Shown: positions 1-10,199, numbered from the stretch's first letter. The stretch: DNA of 64,000 nt from Irineochytrium annulatum (GCA_027600665.1 JADGJL010000006.1:62001-126000), one strand, 5' to 3'. The notes: generated by a model from the letters alone, not told the origin. Numbers and translations: made by a program.

Positions 1-63
1 TCCTGCACTCATGCCCATGGAACCGGCTCCAACGATAATAACGTCATATGATGATGTGATGAT
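1..63 (-). CDS. FAD-dependent oxidoreductase, N-terminus only (sarcosine / N-methyltryptophan oxidase type)
   Basis: Partial gene running off the left edge. The reverse strand reads a dinucleotide-binding N-terminus (SSYDVIIVGAGSMGMSAG), the GxGxxG Rossmann motif of the DAO/sarcosine oxidase family; the methionine inside the glycine loop is common in monomeric sarcosine and N-methyl-L-tryptophan oxidases. These flavoenzymes oxidise N-methyl amino acids and release formaldehyde and hydrogen peroxide. No ATG, GTG or TTG lies in frame within the preceding codons; a GGAGAGG ribosome site sits 7 nt before an ATC codon at 63-61 (a second ATC follows at 60-58), so the start is probably ATC or mis-sequenced. 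Family assignment rests on about 20 residues. Confidence 0.6.
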   Translation of the reverse strand, partial: MITSSYDVIIVGAGSMGMSAG

Positions 64-192
64 GGCACGTCCTCTCCGTATGTATCCTTTTCTACAGTAA
101 TGCCTTAATAGAATATATTAATCGTAAAAGCTAGATGGTGGCAAGTGTAGTAAAATGGACTTCTACAATGGATGTTGCAAAGGAGACCAAGC

Positions 193-750
193 ATGAGTGA
201 GCAATTCAGTTTTGATCTATTTCCATTAATTCAGACAGAACGATTCATCCTCCGGTCGGCAGAGGCTAGGGACAACCATGATCTGCTCGCGTTATATTCG
301 GATGAAGCTGTGGTTCAATATATGCCATTTACTCCTTTTGAATCCTTGGAGGATGCACAGGGTGAGATGAAATGGTATAAGAAGATTTTTAAGGAACACA
401 CGGGCTTACGTTGGATGATTGAAGACCGTGAAACTCGTAAAGTGATCGGAACCTGTGGGTTCCTGAACTATGAAGATGTACATAACCGTGCTGAGATCGG
501 ATACGACTTGTGCTCCTCTTTCTGGGGTCGCGGAGTCATGACGGAAGTGGCCCATGCCGTGTTACATTTTGGATTCACTCATATGCAACTCAATAAGATC
601 GAAGCTAAGGTTGAACCGGAGAACGAGGCATCAATTCGCCTGCTACACAAGCTTGGTTTTCAGAAGGAAGGTTTGCTTCGGCAGCATGAGTTCGAGAAAG
701 GCAGATATATTGACCTTGCGGTGTTCTCCAAGTTACGAAGCGAAATATAG
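193..750 (+). CDS. GNAT N-acetyltransferase, RimJ/RimL type
   Basis: About 185 residues, the usual size of the RimJ/RimL branch, which acetylates N-terminal or small-molecule amines using acetyl-CoA in the cytosol. The N-terminus has the family opening (TERFILRSAEARD), the middle has the acetyl-CoA loop region (EIGYDLCSSFWGRGVMTE, with the Q/RxxGxG-like WGRGVMTE), and the C-terminus has the typical N-x-A-S-x-x-L-x-x-K-x-G-F pattern (ENEASIRLLHKLGF). The start at 193 is preferred over the ATG at 172 because AAGGAGA lies 7-8 nt before it. It is monocistronic, followed by exoA in the same direction after 109 nt. The substrate cannot be read from the sequence. Confidence 0.85.
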   Translation: MSEQFSFDLFPLIQTERFILRSAEARDNHDLLALYSDEAVVQYMPFTPFESLEDAQGEMKWYKKIFKEHTGLRWMIEDRETRKVIGTCGFLNYEDVHNRAEIGYDLCSSFWGRGVMTEVAHAVLHFGFTHMQLNKIEAKVEPENEASIRLLHKLGFQKEGLLRQHEFEKGRYIDLAVFSKLRSEI

Positions 751-859
751 GCAAGATAGCCCACAAGGATTCCAATGACACCATCTCATTCCAGAGCCGT
801 AAGGCTTGTCCCTCTGAATGAGCCCGTGCTATATTGGAGAGATGTGAGGAGATGAGGAT

Positions 860-1615
860 ATGAAGCTGGTGTCCTGGAATGTGAATGGTTTAAGGGCATG
901 TGTGACCAAAGGATTTATGGATTATTATCAGGAGAGTCAGGCGGATATTTTCTGCCTTCAGGAGACCAAATTACAAGCCGGACAGATTGAGATGGACCTG
1001 GGGGAAGACGTTTATCAATATTGGAATTATGCGATTAAAAAAGGTTATTCCGGTACGGCCGTATTTAGCCGAATCAAGCCGATATCCGTTCGTTACGGGA
1101 TGGAGGAGGACAGCGAGCCAGAAGGCCGGATGATTACGCTGGAGTACGATGAGTTTTATCTGGTGAACGTGTATACACCAAATGCCAAGCGGGATCTCAC
1201 CCGGCTGCCCTATCGTCTGGAATGGGAGGACCGATTCCGGGGTTATATTCTGCAACTGGAGCAGATCAAACCGGTTATCGTCTGTGGTGACCTGAATGTG
1301 GCTCATCAGGAGATCGATCTGAAGAATCCGAAGCCCAATCTGGGCAATTCCGGCTTTACCCTTGAAGAGCGTGGCAAGATGACCGATTTGCTTGCTTCCG
1401 GGTATGTGGACAGCTTCCGGCATCTGTATCCGGATCGTACGGATGTGTACAGTTGGTGGTCTTATATGCCGAAAGTCAGAGAACGGAACGTGGGCTGGCG
1501 CATTGATTATTTTCTCGTATCCAATCAATTGGCACCCAAGGTGGCGGATGCACATATCGACTGCCATGTGATGGGCAGTGATCATTGCCCCGTGGGTCTT
1601 ACATTGCAACTATAG
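860..1615 (+). CDS. exoA: Exodeoxyribonuclease III (class II AP endonuclease)
   Basis: Complete 251-residue member of the ExoA/XthA endonuclease-exonuclease-phosphatase family, the same length as the Bacillus enzyme. It cleaves DNA at abasic sites and trims 3' blocked ends in base excision repair. Catalytic motifs are in order: WNVNGLR (residues 6-12), QETK (metal-binding Glu), Y-T-P-N, GDLNVAH (Asp/Asn pair), and the C-terminal GSDHCPV with the Asp-His dyad. The start has a GGAGATGAGGAT ribosome site. It is followed by a terminator at 1671-1709, so transcription ends here. Confidence 0.95.
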   Translation: MKLVSWNVNGLRACVTKGFMDYYQESQADIFCLQETKLQAGQIEMDLGEDVYQYWNYAIKKGYSGTAVFSRIKPISVRYGMEEDSEPEGRMITLEYDEFYLVNVYTPNAKRDLTRLPYRLEWEDRFRGYILQLEQIKPVIVCGDLNVAHQEIDLKNPKPNLGNSGFTLEERGKMTDLLASGYVDSFRHLYPDRTDVYSWWSYMPKVRERNVGWRIDYFLVSNQLAPKVADAHIDCHVMGSDHCPVGLTLQL

Positions 1616-1670
1616 GTAAGAATTAGCGTGAGATGGATGAGGTATGAATTTTAGAATACAAGGTTAGATG

Positions 1671-1709
1671 ACTGCAAGTTTCCTAGATGGGAGATTTGCA
1701 GTTTTTTTG
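1671..1709 (+). terminator. Rho-independent terminator after exoA
   Basis: Inverted repeat ACTGCAA (1671-1677) / TTGCAGT (1696-1702) with extra inner pairing, followed by a run of seven T. Confidence 0.8.
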
Positions 1710-1846
1710 GCGTTACGGGTAGGGGATTGAAACTGGACTTTGGTTGGGGAAAGGACTGGACTCTGGATTGTTTCAATCCTGCTATTTCTTGGGTACGATT
1801 GAAGCATACATATATAGATGAACCTTTGGGATAAGGGGTAGAGAAG

Positions 1847-2830
1847 ATGAAGAAGGGGTTACGGAGAGGGTTAAAGGTGCTGGGAGGCATGATGCTTGCC
1901 ACAGGACTTATACTGCTGGCAGGTACAGCGTATGAAGCGTATCAATCCACGCAGGATATGAAGTCTTATCCCCCGCCAGGCAAGTATTATGAAGTGAGTG
2001 GTCGCAACATGCATCTCTACACCGCTGGCAGAGGAGAAGTTACGGTGGTTTTTGCCTCAGGCTGGGGTACACCCAATCCGTACGTGGATTTCAGTCCGTT
2101 GTATGACAAGTTGAAATCCAAGGTGAAAATTGCGGTATACGATCGGTTTGGGTACGGATACAGCGACTATACGAATGAACCTCGTGATGTCGATACGATC
2201 TCGGAAGAGATCCACCAATTGCTGCGAACATCCGGACAACGTCCACCTTACATCATGGTAGGTCACTCTCTGGGTTCCTTGGAGACACTCCGGTTTGCGC
2301 AAAGATACCCTGATGAGGTGGCTGGCATGGTCATGATCGATGGAGGCAGTCCTGAATATTACAGTACGGTGGAGATGGATACGCCCGAATGGTATTTTGC
2401 TTCAGCTCGATTCCTGGTGAAAACAGGCGTAGCGCGTACACTGCTTCATTCGGATCGGATGATGGCAACGCTGGTCATTGACCCGAAGTTGGTTTCTACC
2501 CCAATGAAAAAAGCCGCCACCATTTCTACACTGAAGCATGCTTACAATGATAACGTCATGGATGAGATGCGTCACGCCAAGATCAATGCATCACGTGTGC
2601 TGGAGAACAAAAAGCAATTTTCTTTTCCACTGACAATCCTGACGGCCGGATCAGATCAACCAAGTAAGGGGAGCCGGGCATGGCAAGCAGATCAAGCAAA
2701 ATTTGCTTCATGGTCCAAACAAGGAAACCAGCGGCTTGTTCCTGACGCCGAGCATTATATTCATAACAGTCAGCCGGATCTTGTCGCTGCCGAAATCATG
2801 AAATTAGTGACAACGTCGAGTGACCTATGA
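1847..2830 (+). CDS. Alpha/beta hydrolase, membrane-anchored
   Basis: A 327-residue alpha/beta hydrolase with an N-terminal membrane anchor or uncleaved signal (residues 8-30, GGMMLATGLILLAGTAY), so the catalytic domain is probably extracytoplasmic. The nucleophile elbow is GHSLGS (about residue 142), preceded by the oxyanion-region strand VVFASGWGTPN. The acid is in the AGSDQPS strand and the histidine in DAEHYIHNSQP. Similar proteins are called general hydrolases; the substrate is unknown. Its stop codon overlaps an ATG of a small downstream frame (ATGA at 2827), suggesting an operon with the next small membrane protein and lipoprotein. Confidence 0.85.
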   Translation: MKKGLRRGLKVLGGMMLATGLILLAGTAYEAYQSTQDMKSYPPPGKYYEVSGRNMHLYTAGRGEVTVVFASGWGTPNPYVDFSPLYDKLKSKVKIAVYDRFGYGYSDYTNEPRDVDTISEEIHQLLRTSGQRPPYIMVGHSLGSLETLRFAQRYPDEVAGMVMIDGGSPEYYSTVEMDTPEWYFASARFLVKTGVARTLLHSDRMMATLVIDPKLVSTPMKKAATISTLKHAYNDNVMDEMRHAKINASRVLENKKQFSFPLTILTAGSDQPSKGSRAWQADQAKFASWSKQGNQRLVPDAEHYIHNSQPDLVAAEIMKLVTTSSDL

Positions 2831-2880
2831 GTAACATGATTCCACAAATACATGAAGAACAGGATGAGGAGGAGGGCTGG

Positions 2881-3024
2881 ATGAAAAAGTTTAAAGTGAT
2901 CACCCGATTCCTGTCCATTCTCATAGCCAGTTGTCTGTTGTCTTTAAGTGTATTATCTGTATCTGTGATATGGGTCAAGAATAACGTTCATGCGGTACCT
3001 GTAATTGAGTCGGAGCGGGATTAG
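2881..3024 (+). CDS. Small single-pass membrane or secreted protein
   Basis: A 47-residue protein: MKKFK, then a hydrophobic segment (about residues 8-32, FLSILIASCLLSLSVLSVSVIW), then a short polar tail. The start at 2881 is chosen because GATGAGGAGGAGGG lies immediately upstream. The same frame can also start at 2827, where ATGA overlaps the previous stop, adding 18 acidic residues, but that ATG has no ribosome site. It sits between a hydrolase and a lipoprotein on the same strand. I do not recognise a family. Confidence 0.55.
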   Translation: MKKFKVITRFLSILIASCLLSLSVLSVSVIWVKNNVHAVPVIESERD

Positions 3025-3057
3025 CACATAAAACGAATAATAAGGAGTGGTATCGGG

Positions 3058-3639
3058 ATGGTGAAGAGAAGGAAGTATATATTGGCCTGTGCGGCACTGG
3101 CGATGATGGTGGCCTTGAGTGCTTGCAGCAGTGCAGCAGAAGAACCGACAGGTGATGCAGAGAAGGTGGACACCGAAGTTTCCTCCGGAACGGGTGAACA
3201 AGCGACCAATGAAGAAGTGAGCGAAGCAACAACAAGTGGAGTGACAGAGACGGAGGGTACAACTGAGCCAGCCGAATCGGATTCAGATAGCGGTGAGGAG
3301 GTCACTGCTGGAACGAATGAGTTGCCAGGGAATTTGCCAAGTGACTTTCCCCTGCCGGAAGATGCAACCATTCGTTTAGCCAATTCCGGTGAGAATGAAG
3401 GCAAGCAATCGGCCATGGTGATCTTCACCACGGAACAAGATATGAAGACCATATCCAAGCTGTACAAAGATTACTTCGATGCCAAAAAGTTGACGGATGC
3501 GGGTCAGACGATTGATGACAAAAATATTATTATTCAGGGAACTGACCCGGAAACGCAGGATGCCTGGTCCTTAATTGGAGGGGCATTAGCGTCACAGGAA
3601 GGCGTCATTGAACTGACATTGACCTGGTCAGAATCATAG
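3058..3639 (+). CDS. Putative lipoprotein of unknown function
   Basis: 193 residues. A lipoprotein signal peptide (KRRKYILACAALAMMVALSAC; lipobox LSAC) is followed by an acidic, Thr/Ser/Glu-rich linker (about residues 25-85) typical of surface-exposed spacers. A C-terminal domain of about 105 residues (from LPSDFPLPEDATI to LTLTWSES) looks like a compact alpha/beta sensor or ligand domain. AAGGAG lies 10 nt upstream of the start. It is the last gene before the terminator at 3703-3758. Function is not recognised. Confidence 0.8.
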   Translation: MVKRRKYILACAALAMMVALSACSSAAEEPTGDAEKVDTEVSSGTGEQATNEEVSEATTSGVTETEGTTEPAESDSDSGEEVTAGTNELPGNLPSDFPLPEDATIRLANSGENEGKQSAMVIFTTEQDMKTISKLYKDYFDAKKLTDAGQTIDDKNIIIQGTDPETQDAWSLIGGALASQEGVIELTLTWSES

Positions 3640-3702
3640 GGAGAATATAAGACTATTGTCCTCTTCTGCTTTCTTTCCTCCTATAATAACGAATCAACGC
3701 TA

Positions 3703-3758
3703 AAATACCTTGCATGCGGAGCCGCATTATTGCTGCACCGCTGCAAGGTATTTTTATT
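3703..3758 (+). terminator. Rho-independent terminator
   Basis: AAATACCTTGCA (3703-3714) pairs with TGCAAGGTATTT (3742-3753), followed by T-rich sequence; ends the hydrolase/lipoprotein run. Confidence 0.75.
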
Positions 3759-3849
3759 TCGAACTGGAAACCTGACAGGTTACATGGTATGTTATATCAT
3801 TATAATAGATTAATAGACAACTATAGAAGAAGACAGGAGAGGATTGAAC

Positions 3850-4827
3850 ATGATTAGAGTGGGTATTGTTGGTTACGGTAACTTGGGTAAAGGGGTAGAG
3901 AAAGCCATTTCCCAGAATGAGGATCTTGAACTGATTGCTGTGTTTACACGTCGTAATCCGGAGCAGATGGTCGCTGAAAGCACAGAAGTTCGCTTTGAGC
4001 ATATCTCTGCAGCGGAGCAATACATAGGCAAGATCGATGTTATGATCCTCTGTGGTGGCTCGGCAACGGACCTTCCGGAGCAAACACCAGCCATCGCCAA
4101 GTTGTTCAATACAGTAGACAGCTTCGATACACATGCCAAGATTCCTGAATTTTACAAGGAAGTGAATGCTGCGGCAGAGCAAGGCGGTCATGTAAGCGTC
4201 ATTTCCACAGGTTGGGACCCAGGCTTGTTCTCCATGAACCGTCTGCTTGCACAGTCCATCCTGCCAGAAGGAAAAGAGTATACGTTCTGGGGCAAAGGGG
4301 TTAGCCAAGGTCACTCGGATGCTATTCGTCGTGTTCCGGGTGTTAAGGCGGGTGTACAGTATACGGTACCTGTGGAAGAGGTTATCAACCGCATTCGTGC
4401 AGGGGAGACACCAGAGTTGTCTACACGTGAGAAACATCTGCGTCAATGTTATGTGGTAGCTGAAGAAGGCGCCAATCAGGATGAAATCCGTGAGACGATT
4501 GTATCGATGCCTAACTACTTTGCGGATTACGATACTACTGTAACGTTCATTACTGAAGAAGAATTAAAATCCGAGCATGAAGGTATGCCGCATGGTGGAT
4601 TTGTAATTCGCAGTGGTGTTACAGGTGCCGGTCAAAAGCAAATTATTGAATTCGGTCTGAAACTCGACAGCAATCCTGAATTTACAGCGAGTGTACTTGT
4701 AGCGTATGCGAGAGCCGCACAACGTTTGAGCGTGGAAGGACATAAGGGAGCGAAAACGGTATTTGATATTCCGCTCGGTCACCTGTCCCCGAAATCGGCT
4801 GAAGATCTTCGCCGCGACTTGTTATAA
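3850..4827 (+). CDS. ddh: meso-diaminopimelate D-dehydrogenase
   Basis: 325 residues, the normal size for NADP-dependent meso-DAP dehydrogenase, which forms meso-diaminopimelate from tetrahydrodipicolinate and ammonia in one step and so feeds lysine and peptidoglycan synthesis. The NADP fold is MIRVGIVGYGNLGKG (GxGxxG at 8-13), followed by the FTRR segment that contacts the NADP phosphate. The DSFDTH, STGWDPGLFS and GKGVSQGHSDAIRR segments are characteristic substrate-site motifs. The ATG at 3850 is preferred over the TTG at 3844 because AGGAGAGG sits 7 nt before it. It is monocistronic, with a terminator following. Confidence 0.93.
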   Translation: MIRVGIVGYGNLGKGVEKAISQNEDLELIAVFTRRNPEQMVAESTEVRFEHISAAEQYIGKIDVMILCGGSATDLPEQTPAIAKLFNTVDSFDTHAKIPEFYKEVNAAAEQGGHVSVISTGWDPGLFSMNRLLAQSILPEGKEYTFWGKGVSQGHSDAIRRVPGVKAGVQYTVPVEEVINRIRAGETPELSTREKHLRQCYVVAEEGANQDEIRETIVSMPNYFADYDTTVTFITEEELKSEHEGMPHGGFVIRSGVTGAGQKQIIEFGLKLDSNPEFTASVLVAYARAAQRLSVEGHKGAKTVFDIPLGHLSPKSAEDLRRDLL

Positions 4828-4856
4828 TTCTGCATCATTTCTGTAATTTCAATAAC

Positions 4857-4897
4857 AAACAGCTCGTCCCTAGATGTATAGGACGAGCTGTTTTTTG
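4857..4897 (+). terminator. Rho-independent terminator after ddh
   Basis: CAGCTCGTCC (4860-4869) and GGACGAGCTG (4881-4890) form a perfect 10-bp stem followed by six T. Confidence 0.88.
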
Positions 4898-4904
4898 TTT
4901 TGTG

Positions 4905-5762
4905 TTACACCCAGTGTGAGGGAATGTTGAGATGATCAGGTAACTTGGTATTCACATTACCTTTGGCTGCATTAATCTGTGATTGCGTCAGGAAGATGCC
5001 ACCTCTCAGGTCTGCACCGCCGAGATCCGTATCCCGTAAGTCCGCACCAATCCAATCGACATTTCGTATATCTGCATTTTGGAGGTTGGCTGCGATCATT
5101 AAAGCGCCTCGGAAGCTTGCGCCCCGCAGGTCAGCCCCTTTTAAGTTGGCACCAAAAAAGTCACTTCCGGTACGTTTTTTATTCTTCTTCGACTTCCCTT
5201 GTCCATGAGCGGCGGCGGCTGGAACATTCGCACGTATCATTTCACTGGCCTGAACCAAGAGTTGATTCACCGAGGACCGATAATGAACGATGTCCAGACG
5301 CAGGAGGGCCGCAGGCTCCAGATTGCTCAAGCGCTCGATCTCCTCATATAACTCACCGAATGCCGAGTGAAGGGATGATGTCTCCGGTCTCATCATCATT
5401 TCCTTCATATAACTGAGCAACTCGTGAATTTGTCGCAAGGCAGGCAGACAATCAAACATCTCCTTTGCAGACTCCGGATGATCACGCCAATCCTTGCCCG
5501 CGTAAGTTACTTGAGACAGCTTCTGTCCAGCTCCGAAACAGTCATATACCGTACAGCCTTTGAACCCTTTCTGCCGAAGCTGGGTATGGATACCGCAGCG
5601 ATTGTCCGTGCGCAGATTGGGACAGGGTGTGCCGCTGGCCTTTTCAAAAGCAAAATCAGATGACTTGCCATAGGGTAAGGCAACACAGCACAGGCCAAAA
5701 CATTGCTCGCAGTCTGCACTCAGATGAGGACTCGCAGTACTGACAAATGGTTGGTTAGACAA
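4905..5762 (-). CDS. Cysteine-cluster protein with C-terminal pentapeptide repeats
   Basis: About 285 residues. The N-terminal part holds a dense cysteine pattern (CEQCFGLCC, then C-P-N-L, C-G-I-H, GFKGCTVYDCFGAGQ), like the putative metal- or cluster-binding domains of YkgJ-type proteins. The middle is helical. After a basic linker (GKSKKNKKRTG) comes a pentapeptide-repeat stretch (ANLKGADLRGASFRGALMIAANLQNADIRNVDW...), giving a right-handed beta-helix. The start is TTG at 5762: AAGGAAG lies 8 nt upstream, and the longer frame to 5873 runs through the gdhA terminator. Function is unknown; the two domains together are recurrent in Bacillales. Confidence 0.8.
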   Translation of the reverse strand: MSNQPFVSTASPHLSADCEQCFGLCCVALPYGKSSDFAFEKASGTPCPNLRTDNRCGIHTQLRQKGFKGCTVYDCFGAGQKLSQVTYAGKDWRDHPESAKEMFDCLPALRQIHELLSYMKEMMMRPETSSLHSAFGELYEEIERLSNLEPAALLRLDIVHYRSSVNQLLVQASEMIRANVPAAAAHGQGKSKKNKKRTGSDFFGANLKGADLRGASFRGALMIAANLQNADIRNVDWIGADLRDTDLGGADLRGGIFLTQSQINAAKGNVNTKLPDHLNIPSHWV

Positions 5763-5852
5763 TGTAAACACTTCCTTATACGAGTACAAATAAATGGAAT
5801 TACTTCTGTACCACTTTACCATTGCCCTGCGATTAGAGCAATTAGAGACAAT

Positions 5853-5894
5853 GAAAAAAAGGCGTTTACCCAAATAAGATGGGAACGCCTTTTA
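5853..5894 (-). terminator. Rho-independent terminator after gdhA
   Basis: AAAGGCGTTT (5858-5867) and AACGCCTTTT (5884-5893) form the stem; reading leftward it is followed by a run of T (AAAAAAA on the plus strand at 5854-5860). Confidence 0.85.
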
Positions 5895-5912
5895 ATCGTG
5901 GAGAATCAAAAA

Positions 5913-7622
<1,710 letters not shown>

Positions 7623-7697
7623 ATGATGAAGAGAAAGATGCCAATCAACATGGAGAACAAGGCTTGTATAGGGGGTGAAATCTATTATGAACCATAG
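7623..7697 (+). CDS. Leader ORF (24 codons) upstream of antiporter operon
   Basis: ATG at 7623 with a strong GAAGGAGGAC ribosome site 6-7 nt upstream and a second ATG directly after. It encodes a basic 24-residue peptide ending YYEP and stops at TAG 7695-7697, 11 nt inside the next gene, whose own ribosome site (GGGGGTG) lies within it. This arrangement is typical of translational coupling or a regulatory leader. No homology is recognised; the evidence is the ribosome site and the overlap alone. Confidence 0.5.
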   Translation: MMKRKMPINMENKACIGGEIYYEP

Positions 7698-8160
7698 GAC
7701 TTCCCGCCATAATTGCAGAGAGAAGCTGGTGAGCCAGCTATTTACATTCGGTGAAGAGAAAAGAACATTTCTCGACGCCTATTTCGACGTGCGTGATCCA
7801 GAGCGAATACAAATGGAAAAACAACTGCTGGCCTATACGGAATATGTGGAAAAACTGCTACTGGGACCTGATGAAGATCTGGACTCGGCTGTATTGATCG
7901 GCAGTCATATTGATTTCGAATATATCGATTTTCATACGTCAGATTCATTCATGATTGTCATGCCAGAAGATACGGATCCGGATGAGGGTCGCATTTCCTT
8001 CCTCTCTCCAGTGGGGAGTCAATTGCTGCTTGGCCGCAAAGGGGAAGTTAGGTCTGTCCATACACCATCAGGTTCCATGAGAATACGCATCACAGGCATT
8101 GAGCTGCGGGGCGAAACCTTAAACGAGTCGGCCTTGGGAGGTGCAGATCATGCACTTTAA
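7687..8160 (+). CDS. GreA/GreB C-terminal-like protein of antiporter operon
   Basis: 157 residues. The N-terminal half is helical and charged. The C-terminal half (about residues 75-150) follows the GreA/GreB/Rnk C-terminal fold pattern: VLIGSHIDFEYIDF, then ISFLSPVGSQLLLGRKGE, then a P-S-G turn and a closing beta strand. It lacks the full N-terminal coiled coil of GreA, so it is unlikely to be a transcript-cleavage factor. The start at 7687 is supported by the GGGGGTG ribosome site; GTG 7675 is an alternative. It overlaps the next gene by 11 nt. Its position matches that of KhtS in the Bacillus khtSTU operon, but I cannot show homology with KhtS. Confidence 0.7.
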   Translation: MNHRTSRHNCREKLVSQLFTFGEEKRTFLDAYFDVRDPERIQMEKQLLAYTEYVEKLLLGPDEDLDSAVLIGSHIDFEYIDFHTSDSFMIVMPEDTDPDEGRISFLSPVGSQLLLGRKGEVRSVHTPSGSMRIRITGIELRGETLNESALGGADHAL

Positions 8161-8656
8161 AGAGACAGACTTACCAGGGATTGGACGTAAATACTGGCTG
8201 CATACCCGTAGTGGTGAGCACTTGGTCATTGTGATTCATAATGACGAAAGGCGTGACCTGTTCCATATGGAGTCAGGGGATACACCTGAAGAGATGGGGG
8301 ATATGGTATCTCTTGTCACCCTTGACGATGATGAAGCCCGGGCGGTAGCCGCCATCGTTGGGGGTATGACCTATAAACCGAAGTTTCAGGATGAGCGTGA
8401 AGTCATGCTTGAAGGGTTGTTAATCGAATGGCTACGAATTGAACATCACGCATCAAGCGTAGGCATGACGATTGGTGAACTGGATATCCGTCAGGCTACG
8501 GGCGCTGTTATTCTTGCTGTGGTGACCAAGGATAAGGAGAAACATTTTAATCCAGGTCCGGATTATGCTTTTACCGCGGGAGCTACAGTTGTCGTTGCCG
8601 GTGAACGGAATCAGATTAAACACCTCAAACAATTGTTGACTGATGGACGGACTTAG
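8150..8656 (+). CDS. khtT: K+/H+ antiporter regulatory subunit (RCK_C / TrkA-C domain)
   Basis: 168 residues, the size of Bacillus KhtT. The C-terminal half (ITIGELDIRQATGAVILAVV, then FNPGPDYAFTAGATVVVAG) is the TrkA-C/RCK_C ligand-binding domain, which in KhtT binds c-di-AMP and gates the antiporter; the N-terminal half is the KhtT-specific domain beginning KETDLPGIGRKY. The start at 8150 follows GGGAGGTG by 7 nt and overlaps the previous gene; it is 3 nt before the antiporter gene, so the three are translated as a unit. Confidence 0.88.
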   Translation: MHFKETDLPGIGRKYWLHTRSGEHLVIVIHNDERRDLFHMESGDTPEEMGDMVSLVTLDDDEARAVAAIVGGMTYKPKFQDEREVMLEGLLIEWLRIEHHASSVGMTIGELDIRQATGAVILAVVTKDKEKHFNPGPDYAFTAGATVVVAGERNQIKHLKQLLTDGRT

Positions 8657-8659
8657 CCT

Positions 8660-9865
8660 ATGGATATGCTCATATTCGAAGTGGGAATTGCCGTTGCGCT
8701 GATTACACTTACTGGGCTGATATCTTCACGATTACGATTTTCAGTCATTCCTTTCTATATTCTGATTGGTATGGCTGTTGGACCACATGCACCACAGATC
8801 GGCATAGTGGATTTGCGTTTTATTGAAAGTTCGACCTTTATTGAATTTATGGGCAGGCTTGGCATTTTGTTTTTGCTATTTTACCTGGGTCTGGAGTTCT
8901 CTGTCTCCCGTCTATTAAAGTCTGGTAAAGCCATTCTGACCGGAGGCATGTTCTATGTAGGGCTTAATTTTGTCTCTGGATTACTGTTGGGGTGGTTCAT
9001 GGATCTGCCCCTTCAGGAGACTCTCGTTGTCTGTGGGATCATGACGAGCTCTTCTACAGCCATTGTAGCCAAAGTGCTCGTTGATCTGAAACGCACCGCA
9101 AACCCTGAAACAGAGATTATTATGGGCATGATCATGTTCGATGACTTGTTCATCGCGATTCATATCTCCATCCTGACCGGGCTTGTGCTCAGCGGGGCAA
9201 CTTCATTCTTAAGTGTTCTGCTGGTATCCCTGTCTGCCCTGCTGTTTATTGTGCTGTTCCTGATTATTGGCAGGAAAAGCATCAAATATATTGATAAGGC
9301 ACTGAATATCAAGTCATCAGAGTTGTTCCTGCTTACCGTCATGACACTGCTCTTCCTGGTAGCTGGTTTCTCAGAAACATTGCATGTAGCGGAAGCCATC
9401 GGAGCATTGATGATGGGTCTTGTGCTGGGCGAATCAAGACATGTCAGTCGGATTGAGCACCAGATCATGCCTTTCAAAGATTTTTTTGGTGCCATTTTCT
9501 TCTTCAGTTTTGGTCTGACCATCGAGCCGTCTTCACTTGGCGGAGCAATTGGTATGACGATCATTGCCGTTATTCTGACAATCGCCAGTAACTATGGTGC
9601 AGGCATGATCGCTGGCAGATTGGCTGGAATGAGTCCTAAGGCCTCCTTGAATGTGGGCTTTACCCTGGTCTCCCGGGGCGAATTCTCCATTATCATGGCG
9701 AACATCGGCAAGGCCGGAGGGCTGATGGTATCCATTCAATCGTTTGCCGTATTGTATGTGTTAATTCTGGCTGTGCTGGGGCCTATCCTAACGAAAGAAT
9801 CTCCGCGGATCTACGCACAGTATGAGCGACTAAGGAAGCGGTTGAAACGAAGGGAGACAGGATGA
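8660..9865 (+). CDS. khtU: CPA2 family K+(Na+)/H+ antiporter
   Basis: 401 residues with about 12 hydrophobic segments and no C-terminal RCK domain, which is supplied by the preceding gene. Family marks: the first helix LITLTGLISSRLRFSVIPFYILIGMAVGP, LFYLGLEFS, the TSSSTAIVAKVL segment, MIMFDDLFIAI (conserved Asp pair in the transport site) and GEFSIIMA. It expels K+ (or Na+/NH4+) in exchange for H+ and relieves K+ toxicity at high pH. It is the last gene of the unit, closed by the terminator at 9919-9969. Confidence 0.92.
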   Translation: MDMLIFEVGIAVALITLTGLISSRLRFSVIPFYILIGMAVGPHAPQIGIVDLRFIESSTFIEFMGRLGILFLLFYLGLEFSVSRLLKSGKAILTGGMFYVGLNFVSGLLLGWFMDLPLQETLVVCGIMTSSSTAIVAKVLVDLKRTANPETEIIMGMIMFDDLFIAIHISILTGLVLSGATSFLSVLLVSLSALLFIVLFLIIGRKSIKYIDKALNIKSSELFLLTVMTLLFLVAGFSETLHVAEAIGALMMGLVLGESRHVSRIEHQIMPFKDFFGAIFFFSFGLTIEPSSLGGAIGMTIIAVILTIASNYGAGMIAGRLAGMSPKASLNVGFTLVSRGEFSIIMANIGKAGGLMVSIQSFAVLYVLILAVLGPILTKESPRIYAQYERLRKRLKRRETG

Positions 9866-9918
9866 GGCGATGTAGCTGTCCTTGGACAGTCAGAGAATTC
9901 TGACCGCAAGGCCTAATA

Positions 9919-9969
9919 AGCGTCACACGGTTGGAGTGAGAAATCACTCCGGGGTGTGGCGTTTTTTTA
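9919..9969 (+). terminator. Rho-independent terminator after antiporter operon
   Basis: GCGTCACAC and GTGTGGCG at the ends, with an inner GGAGTGA/TCACTCC stem, followed by seven T. Confidence 0.85.
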
Positions 9970-10199
9970 TTAATAGAAATGGACCGAATATCGGCTTGAA
10001 ATCATGCTTAACTACCCAATTTATCGTATGTATCCATATCTTGTGCGTGGTCGTGAATGTTCAAATTCAGAGGCAGGACTTTGGATGTGATTTGGCAGAA
10101 ATGGATTGAAAGTAAAAAGTTATTATGTAAAATAATGTTATATTTGATTCTAGCAGTTGAACGCACCATTTACACGAGAATGTAGAGGGGGAATAGCTC

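Noticed and set aside
971..1609. Long minus-strand open frame (212 codons)
   Set aside because: Lies wholly within exoA on the other strand, has no ribosome site, and shows no family pattern; a shadow of the coding strand.
9882..10109. 75-codon plus-strand frame
   Set aside because: Begins in and runs through the terminator of the antiporter operon; no ribosome site or family pattern.
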